Origin: Halichondria panicea
Taxonomy: Eukaryota; Porifera; Demospongiae; Suberitida; Halichondriidae
Direction: 5' to 3'
NCBI RefSeq assembly: GCF_963675165.1
Contig: NC_087383.1
Coordinates: forward strand, 1,031,399-1,095,398
Length of the DNA: 64,000 nt
Shown here: piece by piece, positions 22,193-33,999 of the stretch
Layout: each line of letters starts with the position of its first letter
How positions within the stretch are numbered: position 1 is the first letter of the stretch
Notes under the pieces: generated by a model
The model's database searches: none
Told to the model about the DNA's origin: nothing
Seen by the model: only the letters and a program-made list of their open reading frames with translations
Position numbers and translations under genes: made by a program

Positions 22193-22604
22193 CTGTGATG
22201 TATGCGAATGGTAAAGAGGCATAAATTATATATACTATTATATTGAACCTGCACAGGTGACACTTATGGTAAAGAGAGATTATCTTGACTGTATGCATGT
22301 ACGTATGGAGGTAGAAAACGCATTAATGAGGCTTCATAGTAATTCCATTGGGAAGCCAGTGAAAACAGTACAGATGGGCCAATTTCGGGGGGGAGGGACA
22401 ATGGCACTAAGGAAAGGTTCACTATGCAATGCATATTGATTTCATTTGGTAGCCAATCTAAGTACGTGTACAAGCAACAAATATGCACCCCAGAAACCTA
22501 TAAATGTGAATCCATGAATAATGAAGAAGTGGGTACACAATGACATACATTTCCCAAAAGCTCCAGTTTTACAGTGCACACTCAAACTATAAATATTCAA
22601 TCAC

Positions 22605-22730
22605 TTTGTTTCCCTCTAGAGTGAATAATATCATGGTGACGCTGGCCCCAGAGCCTGGGGGAATCTGGGTGGAGACGGTTACCAACCGACTCCCACATCA
22701 CCACGGAGCCATCCATACAGCCTGTCAGAT
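22605..22730 (-). pseudogene. Relic DMXL exon 17, second copy
   Basis: Counterpart of 10032-10157, with the same five missing bases. Confidence 0.75.
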
Positions 22731-22756
22731 CTGAGCAGGTGTGGGGGAGAATATAT

Positions 22757-23223
22757 TATTATGCCTCGGTGCGCATGCGCAAGCGAGGTATACGGTAGTG
22801 TGTTTGTGTGTCTGTGTGTGTGTGTCTGTGTGTGTGTCTGTGTAGACTGCTACAGCTGCTCAAGGATGAATCAAGTGCAAGTAAGAGTTTCTATAGGCTT
22901 CTAGTCATGTTTACTTGGATTTTAATTCGTGGATTTGCAAAATAATGCTTCGTTCTCGAGTTATGCCTAGTTTTGCTTACTTGGAATGCCATTGCAGCCT
23001 TTTCAGAAGAGCACGTAGCCAAACTTGTTTACCGAGTGTTGCTACTCTACTTAGTAGTTAGCTCTGCACTAGAACGCTAACTATTGGTAGCTGCAAGAGT
23101 GAGAATAGAGCTGCAAGGCTATGCTGATGGTGGCAGCCATTAATTTTAGACTTGAACTTTGGCATCGATCGTTTTTAACAACATTCATGGTCGATCATTA
23201 CCCACTCTTTGAGTTTGCATGCA
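22757..23223 (+). repeat. Dispersed repeat, about 450 bp
   Basis: It begins ATTATGCCTCGGTGCGCATG, runs through GTGTGTCTG tracts and CTGCTACAGCTGCTCAAGGA, and ends near TTGAGTTTGCATGCA. A close copy lies at 62060-62498 in POLG intron 11, and more distant relatives lie at about 11940-12258 and 26200-26519. Boundaries come from where two copies stop matching. No coding region or clear terminal repeats were seen. It is absent at the matching site of copy 1 (10177). Confidence 0.7.
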
Positions 23224-23233
23224 TGATATAGAC

Positions 23234-24311
23234 TAGCCTCGATCCCAGGCCGAGTTTTCGCTTTTATAATGGTTAGGCAAACAACTGGGCCTGGTACTAG
23301 TTGTCTGCGCATGCGTCAAATTTTCATTGTATATTTGTGGTCGGCAAAAATATTTAACAAATCAATAATCGAAATTTGTACACAGAAAATGCACAGAGTG
23401 AGTACACAAAAGATGCACATAGGGAGCTGCTTCACAAAGGCCTGGGGAGTTGCCAGTTGTGCTGCAGCACAATTACAGTGACCCAGGGCAACTTCAGGAT
23501 GATTGAATGCCTTCAAATTACGTTTCAAAAAGATTTAGCAGGCTGCTGGACTTCTCTGATTCTAGGCCCCAACTCGTAACTCATTGCTTGAGAAAACGTA
23601 GATTCTCTTGATGTCTCTGAGCTACCCAGCAACGCTCGAATGAGCAGGTCATACTCCAGTCCTGTGTCTGTGAGTATAGGACAATATTAAAAGAAACCAA
23701 AGACGATTAAACCCTTACCTCAAACTGTCCAGTCTCGTCCGTTAGTATAGCCAAGAGGAGCACTGTTGGGATAGCTGGATATTAGCCATTGCTCCTGTAC
23801 AGAGAAGTAGACATTTTAAATACGTGTAGATCTATACATATTAAATTTCTCGGTTATAGTGTCATTGTCGACGAGCTGATGATGGCAGCACCAAGTTCTC
23901 TAGCTCACACTCTTCACTTGGTCCACCATATTAATGATGAAACTATAGTCTACCTACATTCTTGCCAAACATGAACAAGACTTGATAGCATAGCCGGCCA
24001 TAGGGCCCACACAAAAATATCTGACCTTAACAAGCTTGACAAAGCTTTATACCTCTTCCCTTGTTGTTCAGTCTTCAGAATAAGCTTCAGAGAAGAGAGA
24101 AGCTTCAGCTAAGAGCCATTCCAATCGATTCCAATAATGATAAAACGGGAACTGACTTCTAGTACACGAATATAAATGTCACGAAAGTGAACGAGAATAT
24201 CCATTCGTCAGAATCTGACGAACGATTGACGCATGCGCAGACAACTAGTACCAGGCCCAGTTGTTCGCCTAACCGTTATAAAAGCGAAAACTCGGCCTGG
24301 GATCGAGGCTA
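23234..24311. mobile_element. Non-autonomous Mutator-like element, 1,078 bp
   Basis: Inverted ends of about 83 bp with only a couple of mismatches begin TAGCCTCGATCCCAGGCCGA and continue GTTTTCGCTTTTATAA. The 9-bp duplication GATATAGAC lies at 23225-23233 and 24312-24320. The first 20 bases are shared with the 1,285-bp element, but the rest of the arm is different, so it is another subfamily. The interior has no recognisable transposase. Confidence 0.9.
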
Positions 24312-24316
24312 GATAT

Positions 24317-24381
24317 AGACTCGCAAGCCGTCACTGTGCAGGCGAACAGTTCGCCTGCAACAGTGACGGCTTGCGAGTCTA
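24317..24381. repeat. Hairpin interrupted by the Mutator-like element
   Basis: AGACTCGCAAGCCGTCACTG pairs with CAGTGACGGCTTGCGAGTCT. The outer parts of the arms (ATGATATAGAC on the left, before 23234) show that the 1,078-bp element inserted into the left arm of this palindrome. Confidence 0.7.
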
Positions 24382-25319
24382 TGCATGATATTGGAAAAAG
24401 TAGCTTTATGTTATGTAGCTTTGGCATCTCCACCGAGGCATCAGCACCTGCGGTGCTTTCATTGTTGAGGTTGATACGAAAATAAGGAGATATAGTTAAA
24501 GACACACCCATCAGTTGAGAAAAACAGTGAAGACCCACAGTTAGCAGGTACATGTAAGTGTGTTGTGTTTGCGAAATACAGTTTTATTTGTCACATTTAT
24601 TTGTCACATTGCGCTAATAATTATGCCTCGAGGCGTAGCCGCACGAGGGATATACGGTAAAGCCATAGATAGAAAAGGGAGGGATTGGAAACGAACGACA
24701 GTTTCAATGATATCCGTTGAAACACTCCTTGTCTTGTTACGTAATCACATTCTGGCGGGATTGTAACAAAGATTTTCTCTGACTCAGTTCTTGCAGACGT
24801 TGACTTAGACTTCTGGGTTAGGCCAGATGCCCGTGGCTTAACTGTATTCATATCTGGTAAGTTAGAGCGTCATATAAACTCACTTCAGTAGAGTTGAAGC
24901 AGAATAATAGGCCAGTTTTGTATGGTAAGGTGATAGTCAACATTATGTCTCCCTCTAGCACATATGTAAAGCTGATTTGCAGTTTGTACTTGTGTCAAAC
25001 TGTATACTTGGGTCCTAGTGCTTTGCGTAAGTATTACTTTTTGAATGATACAAGTGAAACTTTCATACTATATCAATAAATAAAGTATTTCAGGAGTGTT
25101 TTTTGTCTCCCTTTTTCATCTCTAAAAAGGGCTAGTTGAATATATTCTGCTAATATACTGTTAGAGGAGTATTTGAAGTTTTGCACTGTCTTTGTTTGCA
25201 CTTACAGAAATGCCGTGAAAATTTTGAATCGTCATTCACAAAAGAATGAATTTTTGGATTACTGGTAAGCATGCTATACTGATTATTGCCCACGCTATAC
25301 TTTTATAACAATACCTGCA

Positions 25320-25523
25320 GTGAGGTCATTTGTGGAGATGGTTAGATATCTGTTCACGATACCTGGAGTCATCAGCAACAGGTTGTGCCAGGACCCCGTT
25401 AAATTGGCCAACAAAGACAGGGGTAAATCCAACGAGAACCTGAATGTTAGTGAATTTGCTAAGAACACACAGGCTCTTCGGGTGATCAACAGCACATGTG
25501 CAACAATTAGAGGCAACTGCTGA
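25320..25523 (+). pseudogene. P/THAP-like transposase remnant, second copy
   Basis: Counterpart of 11054-11257 with one residue change (NLNVS for NPNVS). Confidence 0.4.
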
Positions 25524-26603
25524 AAGACAATAGAAGGCGACCATTGCAGCTAGGTGATGAGAATAACCCCCCCAAAAGAAGGCACAAGCATAATATTGTA
25601 TAGAGAAATCATTGTTCACATGTTCAATCACATTCACATGTTCAATTCTTAACTGTGATAAATAATTGTTCAATTCTATAAATTTAACTGTGCATGATAA
25701 TTAAATGATGCTGCAGAGTGTCACGACTTCAATTCTGAGTAGAATTTCACAGTAAAAGCCTGAACCATCACACTATGTTCAGAACCCTCCAACAAAACTA
25801 TCAACGCAAAAGCTGTGTTGAGGGCAACTGCTTCCTCTGGTGATGAAGCTTTGAATCTATATACTCTCTGTCAAAACAGTCTTAAAAGCTTCCTTAAACC
25901 TACCTGCATTTACATGAAAAGGAAAGAAAGTAAATGGAAAGTAATTAATTATTATTTATTATTAACAAACAGTTCAACATCACTTACTCTGAAATGGAGC
26001 CGGAGCACTACTTTCCATTGTACAGTGCAAATGTAGACCTGAGCTAGAAAGCCATATACTCGAAATCAGCTGGCTGGAACACAATTTTTATTTTGAGGAA
26101 GTATAAGTATAGTGATCACTTCCCTCTTCGATCTATGCTTCCGGCAGACAAGGAGTGTTCGGCACACGTGATTTGTTTCCAATCCCCTTCCTCTTCTATC
26201 TATGGTAAAGCTGACTGTGTGTGTGTCTGTGTGTGTGTCTGTTCCAGCTGTAACTGCTCAATGGTTGCAATGCGACGAAAGCTAACAGCTTCTATAGGCT
26301 TCTAGGCACGTTCTCTTGGACTTTGATTCGTGGATTTGCAAACTAAAGCTTCTTTCTCGAGTTATGGCTAGTTTGACTCACATTGAAGGCTGTTGCAGTC
26401 TCTTCAGAATCTTTCATAGCATCATCTGTCCGCACAAACTTTCTATTCAACATATGAGTTAGCCTTGCACTAAAGCGCTAGCTTTTTGTTAGCTACAATA
26501 CTCAGAAAATATCTGTTAAGGGTGAACGTTATACCAACTGTGCATAGTATGATACTGCACATCAGTAGCACAAAAATGGACCAATCCAATATAAGCGAAA
26601 CAC

Positions 26604-26737
26604 TTTGTTTCCCTCTAGAGTAAATCGTATCATGGTGTAAGGCTGGCCCCAGAGCCCGGGGAATCTGGGTGGAGACTGGCCGAGGGTTACCAAATTCCCA
26701 CATCACCATGGAGCCATCCATATACAGCCAGTCAGAT
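26604..26737 (-). pseudogene. Relic DMXL exon 17 of the TRAF copy F unit
   Basis: The encoded WEFGNPRPVSTQIP stretch is followed by a frameshift (one G lost in the proline/glycine region) and a small GTAAGG insertion. The acceptor is kept. It begins right after the end of the second duplicated block, so it lies at a recombination boundary. Confidence 0.75.
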
Positions 26738-26885
26738 CTGAGTAGGTGTGGGGGAATATAATGTTATTGTTGAGGTATGATTATGGTTATGTTGCTAAGA
26801 GACAAAGGAGGCGTATTTCAATGAATCTAGTTAAAGACACACCCAGTTTTTTTAGCAAGAAACAGTTAGCAGGTAAGTTAACAGT

Positions 26886-26928
26886 TAGCTTTGATCCCAG
26901 CCCCTCTAGCGGCCTGGAATCGAGGCTA
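26886..26928. mobile_element. 43-bp Mutator-like micro-element, probable
   Basis: It begins TAGCTTTGATCCCAG and ends GGCCTGGAATCGAGGCTA, matching the family ends. Flanking nonamers GTTAACAGT and CATAATAGT agree at only six of nine positions, so the target duplication is diverged or absent. It lies in the 5'UTR intron of TRAF copy F, 18 bp before the CACTA-like element. Confidence 0.55.
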
Positions 26929-27669
26929 CATAATAGTGTATACAAACACTCTAAAAACAACGGTGTGCACGTCACACCAAATATCTGGCACACCACACAA
27001 TTTGGTGTGACGTGCACACCTTTAGCATGGTGTGCCAACTTTTAGGCGTGCATGGCACACCATGCTGTGAATTAGGTGTGTCATTTGGTGTGGTAACCTG
27101 AAAATGGTGTGTCACTTTGGTGTGCTAACAAAACTGGTGTGCACCAACTGACGAATGGTGTGCTGGATTCACACCATTAAAGATGGTGTGTCATAATTTG
27201 TGTGCTGAATTCACACCATCTTTTCATATATTGGTGTGCTGGATTCACACCTCTTTTGATGGTGTGCTTTCTCTGAAATGGTGTGTCATATCGGTGTGCT
27301 GGATCCACCATTAAAAATGGTGTGCTGGATTCACACCATCTTTGTATGATGTGCTTTTTTAATAATTATAATTGCTATAATTATACAGGTAGATTCTCAA
27401 ACATAATCATCATACCCAAAATATTGCATTATGACAAACACTATAATTATTGTTTTGTACAAGATAATATATGGAGCTATGAATTGTATATTCTACATCC
27501 GAGTTCACCAACAACGATATAGTTTCCAGAACCACTGTAGGGACATAAGATAATTATCATTACGTATGCAGCTACGATGATATAACAAATGTTTTTACGA
27601 CTATTAAGATGCCAACACATACAGACATCGAGCGACGAAACCACTACATACAGAAACACAAACACATAT

Positions 27670-28745
27670 TCTTGTACACAATCCACAAATACACCCCAGC
27701 GACGAAGTCGACTGACCAAGGCCAGTGTAACTACACAACACACCCCAGTGACGAAGTCGACCGGCCAAGGCCAAGGCCAGTGTAACTGACAACAGAGGAC
27801 ACGCTACAGGCACACACACACACCACATAGACGCACACTACAGTGTATTAAACTTATCTTGCAGGTCCATAATTACTTGAATTCAGTTGAGCACCATAAC
27901 CTGTAAGATTTGTACAACCAAATTATAAATGTACATTTGTATTCTGTACACATAATTATTGTACGTACTGATCCACAAATACACACACACACCCCAGTGA
28001 CGAAGTCGACTGACCAAGGCCAGTGTAACTGACAACTGGTGTACACAACACACCCCAGTGACGAAGTCGACCGGCCAAGGCCAGTGTAACTGACAACAGA
28101 GGACACGCTACAGGCACACACACACACCACATAGACATCACATAGACGCACACTACAGTGTATTAAACTTATCTTGCAGGTCCATAATTACTTGAATTCA
28201 GTTGAGCACCATAACCTGTAAGATTTGTACAACCAAATTATAAATGTACATTTGTATTCTGTACACACATTGTACGTACTGATCCACAAATACACACACA
28301 CACCCCAGTGACGAAGTCGACTGACCAAGGCCAGTGTAACTGACAACTGGCGTACACAACACACCCCAGTGACGAAGTCGACCAGCCAAGGCCAGTGTAA
28401 CTGACAACAGAGGACACGCTACAGGCACACACACACACACCACATAGACGCACACTACAGTGTATTAAACTTATCTTGCAGGTCCATAATTACTTGAATT
28501 CAGTTGAGCACCATAACCTGTAAGATTTGTACAACCAAATTATAAATGTACATTTGTATTCTGTACACATATTGTACGTACTGATCCACAAATACACATA
28601 TGCACCCCAGTGACGAAGTCGACTGACCAAGGCCAGTGTAACTGACAACTGGTGTACACAACACACCCCAGTGACGAAGTCGACCGGCCAAGGCCCGTGT
28701 AACTGACAACAGAGGATACGCTACAGACATGCAGACACATTACAC
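27670..28745. repeat. Tandem array of about 305-bp units
   Basis: Four head-to-tail units start near 27673, 27970, 28281 and 28585. Each holds two subrepeats of CCCCAGTGACGAAGTCGAC...CCAAGGCCAGTGTAACTGACA, then CA-rich DNA. All but the last then have an exon-like stretch bounded by an acceptor-like TTATCTTGCAG and a donor-like CCTGTAAG. Long minus-strand frames here are by-products of the repeat. Confidence 0.88.
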
Positions 28746-28799
28746 ACATTGCGTATATTAAACTTATCTTTTGGTCCATAATAAAATCCATCCATATCC

Positions 28800-30780
28800 A
28801 TAGTCGCTAGAACATGAGCTTTACCACGAGGCAGCACTGGTACCAGTGGGCGGGGATAGTTGCGCATGCGCATTAAAAATATTTAGGCGTGAAACCATGA
28901 GTCTTGTAGTAGCTGACTGGCTCTAGCTAGCTAGCTACTGCACTGACTGTACGTACGTCCTGGCTGAATCCTACTATCTTATTTATGGCTCTGCTTACTA
29001 CCCCAAATAACTATCTGGGACACATAGAGTAAACAATGGAACTTCGAACGACACGTATTTTCGAACAATTTAGCACCAGGGTAAGCAAAAACAAACAGCG
29101 TTATGCAGAATCTGACCCTACACAAGCCGACTTACATGCCTTAGGAACAAGCTGGGTTGAATAGCAACGTCGTAGCTCTTGCAATGATGACGTAATAATC
29201 CAGAAAACAAAAGTGTGCGATAGTTGGAATTTCGAAAAAAGTAATGTGTCCCCGAACCGAGGTACTTGCCGCTTTAATTAGCTAATATCGAGCTTCCCAT
29301 CAGCTTTAGTATGTCCTATTTAGTATGTAGTGAACATAAGCAACACTAAAATTACTTCACTGCTACTCAAAACAAACAATAAACTTTCGAACAGTAAGTG
29401 CTGAATCAGCACTTTTAACACCCACATGGATGGTTGTATACAGCAGATTTTATACAACCGTGAGGCACGCTAACTAATTCAGTTCCGTTAGAAATTCATA
29501 GTGATTCGTCTACCTTCGTGTGGGATCTTCATAAGAATATGATTATTAATAACCCAAATGTTATCTGTTTGTCCCAATTGCAACGTGCCTTTCAGCTCTT
29601 GGATATCGCAGCTCTTGTATACAGGAGTTTCTGTAAATGTGTGTGTTTATACTTCCGGCAATTTACTCTTGTAGGGGAGATCTTCAAGCAAGAAACTTAG
29701 CCTTTGCCTGCATTCTATACTGACTGTCGAACTGGTAGGATCCTCAATGGCTAATTATAACAAGAAAACCCTATAGGACACATTCTGTACGTTGATACAG
29801 TTACTGCTCTATACGATACGGTAACCGTATAGTGATGGTGTCGTGTGGATAACACTATCAAGTATAGGTATTTCATGCAACGTGCTTTTTAGTTCTTCTA
29901 TACAGGATATCGGGAGGTTCTGTAAATTATTGTGTGTGTTTATATAATTATGTCAGTGTATGTGTGATCCTTCCAGCAATTTACTTGTATACTCTTGTAG
30001 GGGGATCTACAGACGTGACACAAGGAACCCTGTGCACTTATAATACATAGCTAACTCAATATACTGACTGGAGGATCCTACTATCTCAATGGCTACCAAG
30101 AAACCCTATATACATTCTGTAAGTTCCTTTACTGTTACAGTGTGGATCTGAGAAGTGTGTTGTCTGTTTGTCCCCACCAGCAACTATAAATATTATATAT
30201 ATATATAGGTTCTGTGTTTATATAATTATGTCATTGTATGTGGATCCTATATACTTGTCAACTCTTGTATTATATAGGGGGGATTTTCAGTCGTGAAACA
30301 CAAGGAGGAACCCTGTGCATTTGTAGCTGACTGCTTTCTACTACTGACTGCTTAACTGGATCCTATCTCAATGGCTACTAAGTTTTAACTTCGTAAGTTA
30401 ATAATTATTATTATAATCCTTTACAGTTTCAGTTAATATTCATCCAATAGGGATGATGTTGTATTGGATCTAATCTATGCTGCATATAACACTATATCAA
30501 ATCAAGTAAGTATTTATACATTTTATCTGTTTGTTTATCTGTTTGTTCACATGTCTTGTATACTATGAAGGAGATATGTATATTTATACTTCGGTGTGCA
30601 AGTGCATAATTATAGACTGCTACAGCTGCGTTTTCATTCGTGGATTTGCAAAAATAATATTGCTTGCATATATATATACGTATAGGGGATGTGCGCTTGT
30701 GTGTCAATGGATAGTCGGTCATAATTACGATCTATGTATAAATTATTATTAATCTAAATACTTGCCTTTTGTCACTCATG
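28800..30780. repeat. Element interior with degenerate repeats of about 320 bp
   Basis: Three diverged units around 29600-29790, 29900-30120 and 30200-30385 share the order GTGTGTTTAT, CAATTTACT, GGGGATCTTCA and CTCAATGGCTA. I see no convincing gene. A GCGCATGCGCA palindrome at 28862 is similar to those in other repeats of this window. Confidence 0.45.
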
Positions 30781-30938
30781 TTTTGTTTTTTTACAATGCA
30801 GGTAACAAAAGCGCCCTAAAAAGATACTGGTTTAGTGAAACAGGACACAAGTAAGTTAATATATATGGTGTTGTTGCATTGTATACGTTTTCGTGAATTT
30901 GTCAAAGTCAGCTCAGCTTTTTAGTTATGTTATGACAG

Positions 30939-31365
30939 GAGGTGGTCCAGGCTCCTTAAGACATGGAGGAGTGAAACTGAGGGAACTTACAGCTGTCTGA
31001 GGGAGACTCTCAACAAGTACAGCGTCTTCACTGGGAGAAACCCTCTGGTGAGTGGAATTCATATCTCGAATATAGTTCATTCATGTGTATAAGTATGTCT
31101 ATGTACATTATTTGGTCCCCTGCATGCAGGGCCTAGCGGGTGTGGCTCACAGCGAGGTTGATCTCTCTGTATTCCCAGAACCTCCTGCTATACAGATGAT
31201 ACAGGTTTGTATGTTTGCAATTACAAGTTGTGACCTCATGGTTCATCACCACATGCAGGAGAAGACTTGCTACCACTAGAAAAAGTAAAGAATGCAGTCA
31301 TTGCAATCACTGCTGACTGGTACAGTCTGGCAATACAGCTGGATATCGACTACAAAACTAGAAAG
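30939..31365 (+). pseudogene. Death-domain gene fragments inside the element
   Basis: Three exon-like pieces have splice sites. 30939-31047 encodes RWSRLLKTWRSETEGTYSC...GRNPL, like the last helices of a death domain. 31130-31204 encodes GLAGVAHSEVDLSVFPEPP in phase with it. 31259-31365 encodes AVIAITADWYSLAIQLDID, like the first helices. The order is circularly shifted (end half before start half) and the third piece does not join in phase. A short flanking piece with ACAAAAGCGCCCTAAAAAGA occurs twice (30801, 31436). Duplicated gene fragments captured by the transposon are likely. Confidence 0.5.
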
Positions 31366-32288
31366 GTAGGAAATCTCATCTAAATGCTTGCATGTATTTT
31401 TTGTAACTCATGTTTTGTTTTTTATAACGCAGGTAACAAAAGCGCCCTAAAAAGATACTAGTTTAGTGAAACAGGACATGCACAAGTACGTTAATATATA
31501 TGGTGTTGTTGCATTGTATACGTTTTCGTGAATTTGTCAAGGTCAGCTCAGCTTTTTAGTTATTTGCTTTTCAAAGTTGTGATCGTATGTTGGTCGCCAT
31601 GTTCTGTGGCAAACAATAATATTATTACATAATTTTATAGTCGCACAAAATTAAAATGTTTACGTATTTGACATGCAGAATCAAGTACAACTGAATACTC
31701 GTAGAGATGAAGTCTTGGTGATGAATAAACACAAAACAATATACCCGTGAAGAAAACAGAAATGAAGTCCTTGTGATGAAGAAACAGAACAGACAATATA
31801 CTCCTGAAATGAAGTTCTTGTGATGAAGAAACAGAACAGGCAATATACTCCTAAAGAAAACAGAAATGCAAAGTCCTTGTGATGAAGAAACAGCAGAACT
31901 GAGAAACAGAACAAACATGTATGACATTGTAGAATAGTTTACTTTTATTATTCTTTTTATACAATTTTGGCCTGTTTTTGGCAGTGTGCAATTCACACCA
32001 GTACTGAAATAGCACACTAATTTAGGTGTGACCCTCACACCGTTAATAATCTAGCACACCAATTTAAGTGTGACAGTCACACCAATTGTAGTGTGACGTG
32101 CACACCAAAATTTTGGTGTGCACGTCACACCAAAACTGGTGTGTGTATTGGGACAAATATGGCACACCAACGTTTTTAGAGTGAATGCCTTTGTTTGTGG
32201 TGTAAACTGTATACAGTAACGTTGCTAATACAACTGATAACGTAATCATAACTACAATGTACTTGTTTCTATACAGCTGGCTGGAGAA

Positions 32289-33328
32289 ATGGCTAAATTC
32301 AGTGGAGGTTATGATAACGATTTTGTAGATCAACCCCCCAAATCTTTGGAGTGTTCGATATGCCTTTTGACGCTACGAAATCCCATGGTCATCAGTTGCT
32401 GTGGTAACCACTATTGTGAAGCTTGCATTGGTCAAATCACTAACAACAGAAAGCCTTGTCCTCTTTGCAATTCTCCAGACTTCACGACGTTTCTCCACAA
32501 GGGTGTGGCCCGAGAGGTGAATGCCCTGAGGGTGTATTGTCCCAAGAAGGCCCAGGGCTGTGACTGGCAAGGGGAGCTAGGACAAGTGGACCGCCATCTC
32601 AACCCCACGGCTAACTCTAGGGGATGTGGCTTTGTCATGGTTGAGTGCAAGTACAAGTGCGGGGGATTGTTCGAGCGACGAGTGATTGCTTCTCATGAGA
32701 CTGACGATTGTGCTAATCGACTAATTGAATTGCAGGTAGCTTTCTTGCTAGAAGATTAGAGATGCTAGCTACAGAGAATAGAGACATTAAGACAAAAGTG
32801 ACAGTACTCGATGCTGAGGTTTCAACACTCAAAGCCGAAAACATATCATTGAAACAGCAAATAGAAGCTGGGGCACTACAGCAATTACCTCCTTTCTACT
32901 TTACTGTGCAAAACTATGAGCAGTGCAAGGAGGAAAACCATGTAATAATGAGCCCACCATTCTATTCTTATCCTAGAGGGTACAAAATGTGCTTACAAAT
33001 ACACCTAAACGGATACAGGACTGGAGTGAAAAAACATTTGACATTGTTTGTTAGCATAATGATGGGGGAGTTCGATGACACGCTTCAGTGGCCATTCACA
33101 GGAAGAGTCACCATAGATATGTACAGCAACAAGTCAAAGCAATGGACTGAAATAAAAGTGGTTGATTTCAAACAATCTCCACTTGAGAGGAAACGTGACC
33201 GTTTAACAAGTGGTAATTCTGGGTATTATCAATTTCTTCCACAAGACAAAGTTGCATCAGAGTACATGATCAAGGATGAAACTTATAGTCATGTCTGTTT
33301 TCGAGTAAGTCGTGTGGAACTAGATTGA
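32289..33328 (+). pseudogene. TRAF-like pseudogene, copy F (split by one frameshift)
   Basis: The first frame, 32289-32759, encodes a complete RING plus both TRAF zinc fingers and stops after VAFLLED. A 1-bp loss near 32742 (GTAGCTTTC where paralogues have GTGGCTTTTC) moves the coiled coil and MATH domain into the frame 32762-33328, which starts at its own Met. Everything else is intact, so two half-proteins (RING-zinc finger, and coiled coil-MATH) remain encodable. The 5'UTR intron (26873-32276) has been expanded to about 5.4 kb by the CACTA-like element. It may be a young pseudogene, or a base error may be hiding an intact gene. Confidence 0.8.
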
Positions 33329-33429
33329 ATGTGTGTATACATATACCGATAAATGTGAACTGTCATAGACTATTAACAAGATTATGTTATTTTATGTACT
33401 CTTATAATTGATATTTATAATTGCCTCAC

Positions 33430-33997
33430 AATAAGCCAGAGTGGGGTGGAGTGCCATTCTCTGCACTCCAACCACATTCCTCCTCATCAACTGACAACTA
33501 CAGGGGGACAAGAAGTACAATTCGGTATGTATGTCAATGCACGTTGCGTCAGCTATGTTTGGTGAACATTTTTCATGAGATTGCTAACTCCGAAAAATTA
33601 AAACAGCCATAACTTTAGTAACGTTGATCCAATGTAAATGATTTTTTAGACAATTTTGCGCTCTAAGGTATAGTTACTATAACTAGTTAAAAATTAATTT
33701 TATCGCGCTCACTGCAGGCAGATAGCTCCCACCACAACAGCATATCTACTACAAAAGGGGGGTGTGAGCATTTAGAAAGTCGCATGTGAAGTACTGGTAC
33801 ATATTGCCTAAGGTCATGTGATCATACAGACTAACCCTTCTCACCAGACTTGAGCTCTGGCCAGTCTGTGAGTGTGTGATAGATGTGGCCGAGGGGTGGG
33901 TGAAGATGGACAGGGAGAGGAAGACGGAGTTTTGTGGCTTCTTTATACGATCGGACTGGAACATAAAAAGTCCTCCTTCTGAATCGGCATGCTCAGA
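33430..33997 (-). pseudogene. Relic DMXL exons 16 (33490-33430) and 15 (33997-33845)
   Basis: Exon 16 keeps its 61-bp length with a GTGAGG donor and a TGTCAG acceptor in place of CTGCAG. Exon 15 is 153 bp with a 13-bp loss. Between 33490 and 33840 there is no gene; an AAC(A/T)GCCATAACTTTAGTAA motif at about 33600 resembles repeats in DMXL intron 5. Confidence 0.8.
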
Positions 33998-33999
33998 CT

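Larger units (their letters stand above)
13851..26519. repeat. Tandem segmental duplication, copy 2
   Basis: It repeats 1-12258 in the same order with few substitutions. It lacks the 1,285-bp element (the empty site is at about 14974) and has an extra 22757-24458. Its right end lies within the repeat-rich intron material, and the next sequence begins a new DMXL exon 17 relic. This suggests unequal recombination inside repeats. Bases 13855-13900 hold a decayed exon 16 relic just after TRAF copy C. Confidence 0.93.
26947..32183. mobile_element. CACTA/EnSpm-like element, about 5.2 kb
   Basis: The ends are inverted: CACTCTAAAAAC then GGTGTGCACGTCACACC on the left, and GGTGTGC-type repeats then GTTTTTAGAGTG on the right. 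Both subterminal regions (26963-27350 and 31990-32170) are crowded with GGTGTGC/GCACACC motifs, as is typical of CACTA elements. The flanks share only AA, consistent with a 2-bp target duplication. It lies inside the 5'UTR intron of TRAF copy F (26873-32276). No transposase domain was recognised, so it appears non-autonomous with captured sequence. Confidence 0.72.

Noticed and set aside
27477..28791. Several minus-strand ORFs with VSYTGLG repeats
   Set aside because: These are one tandem repeat read in different frames, with no domain or splice logic.
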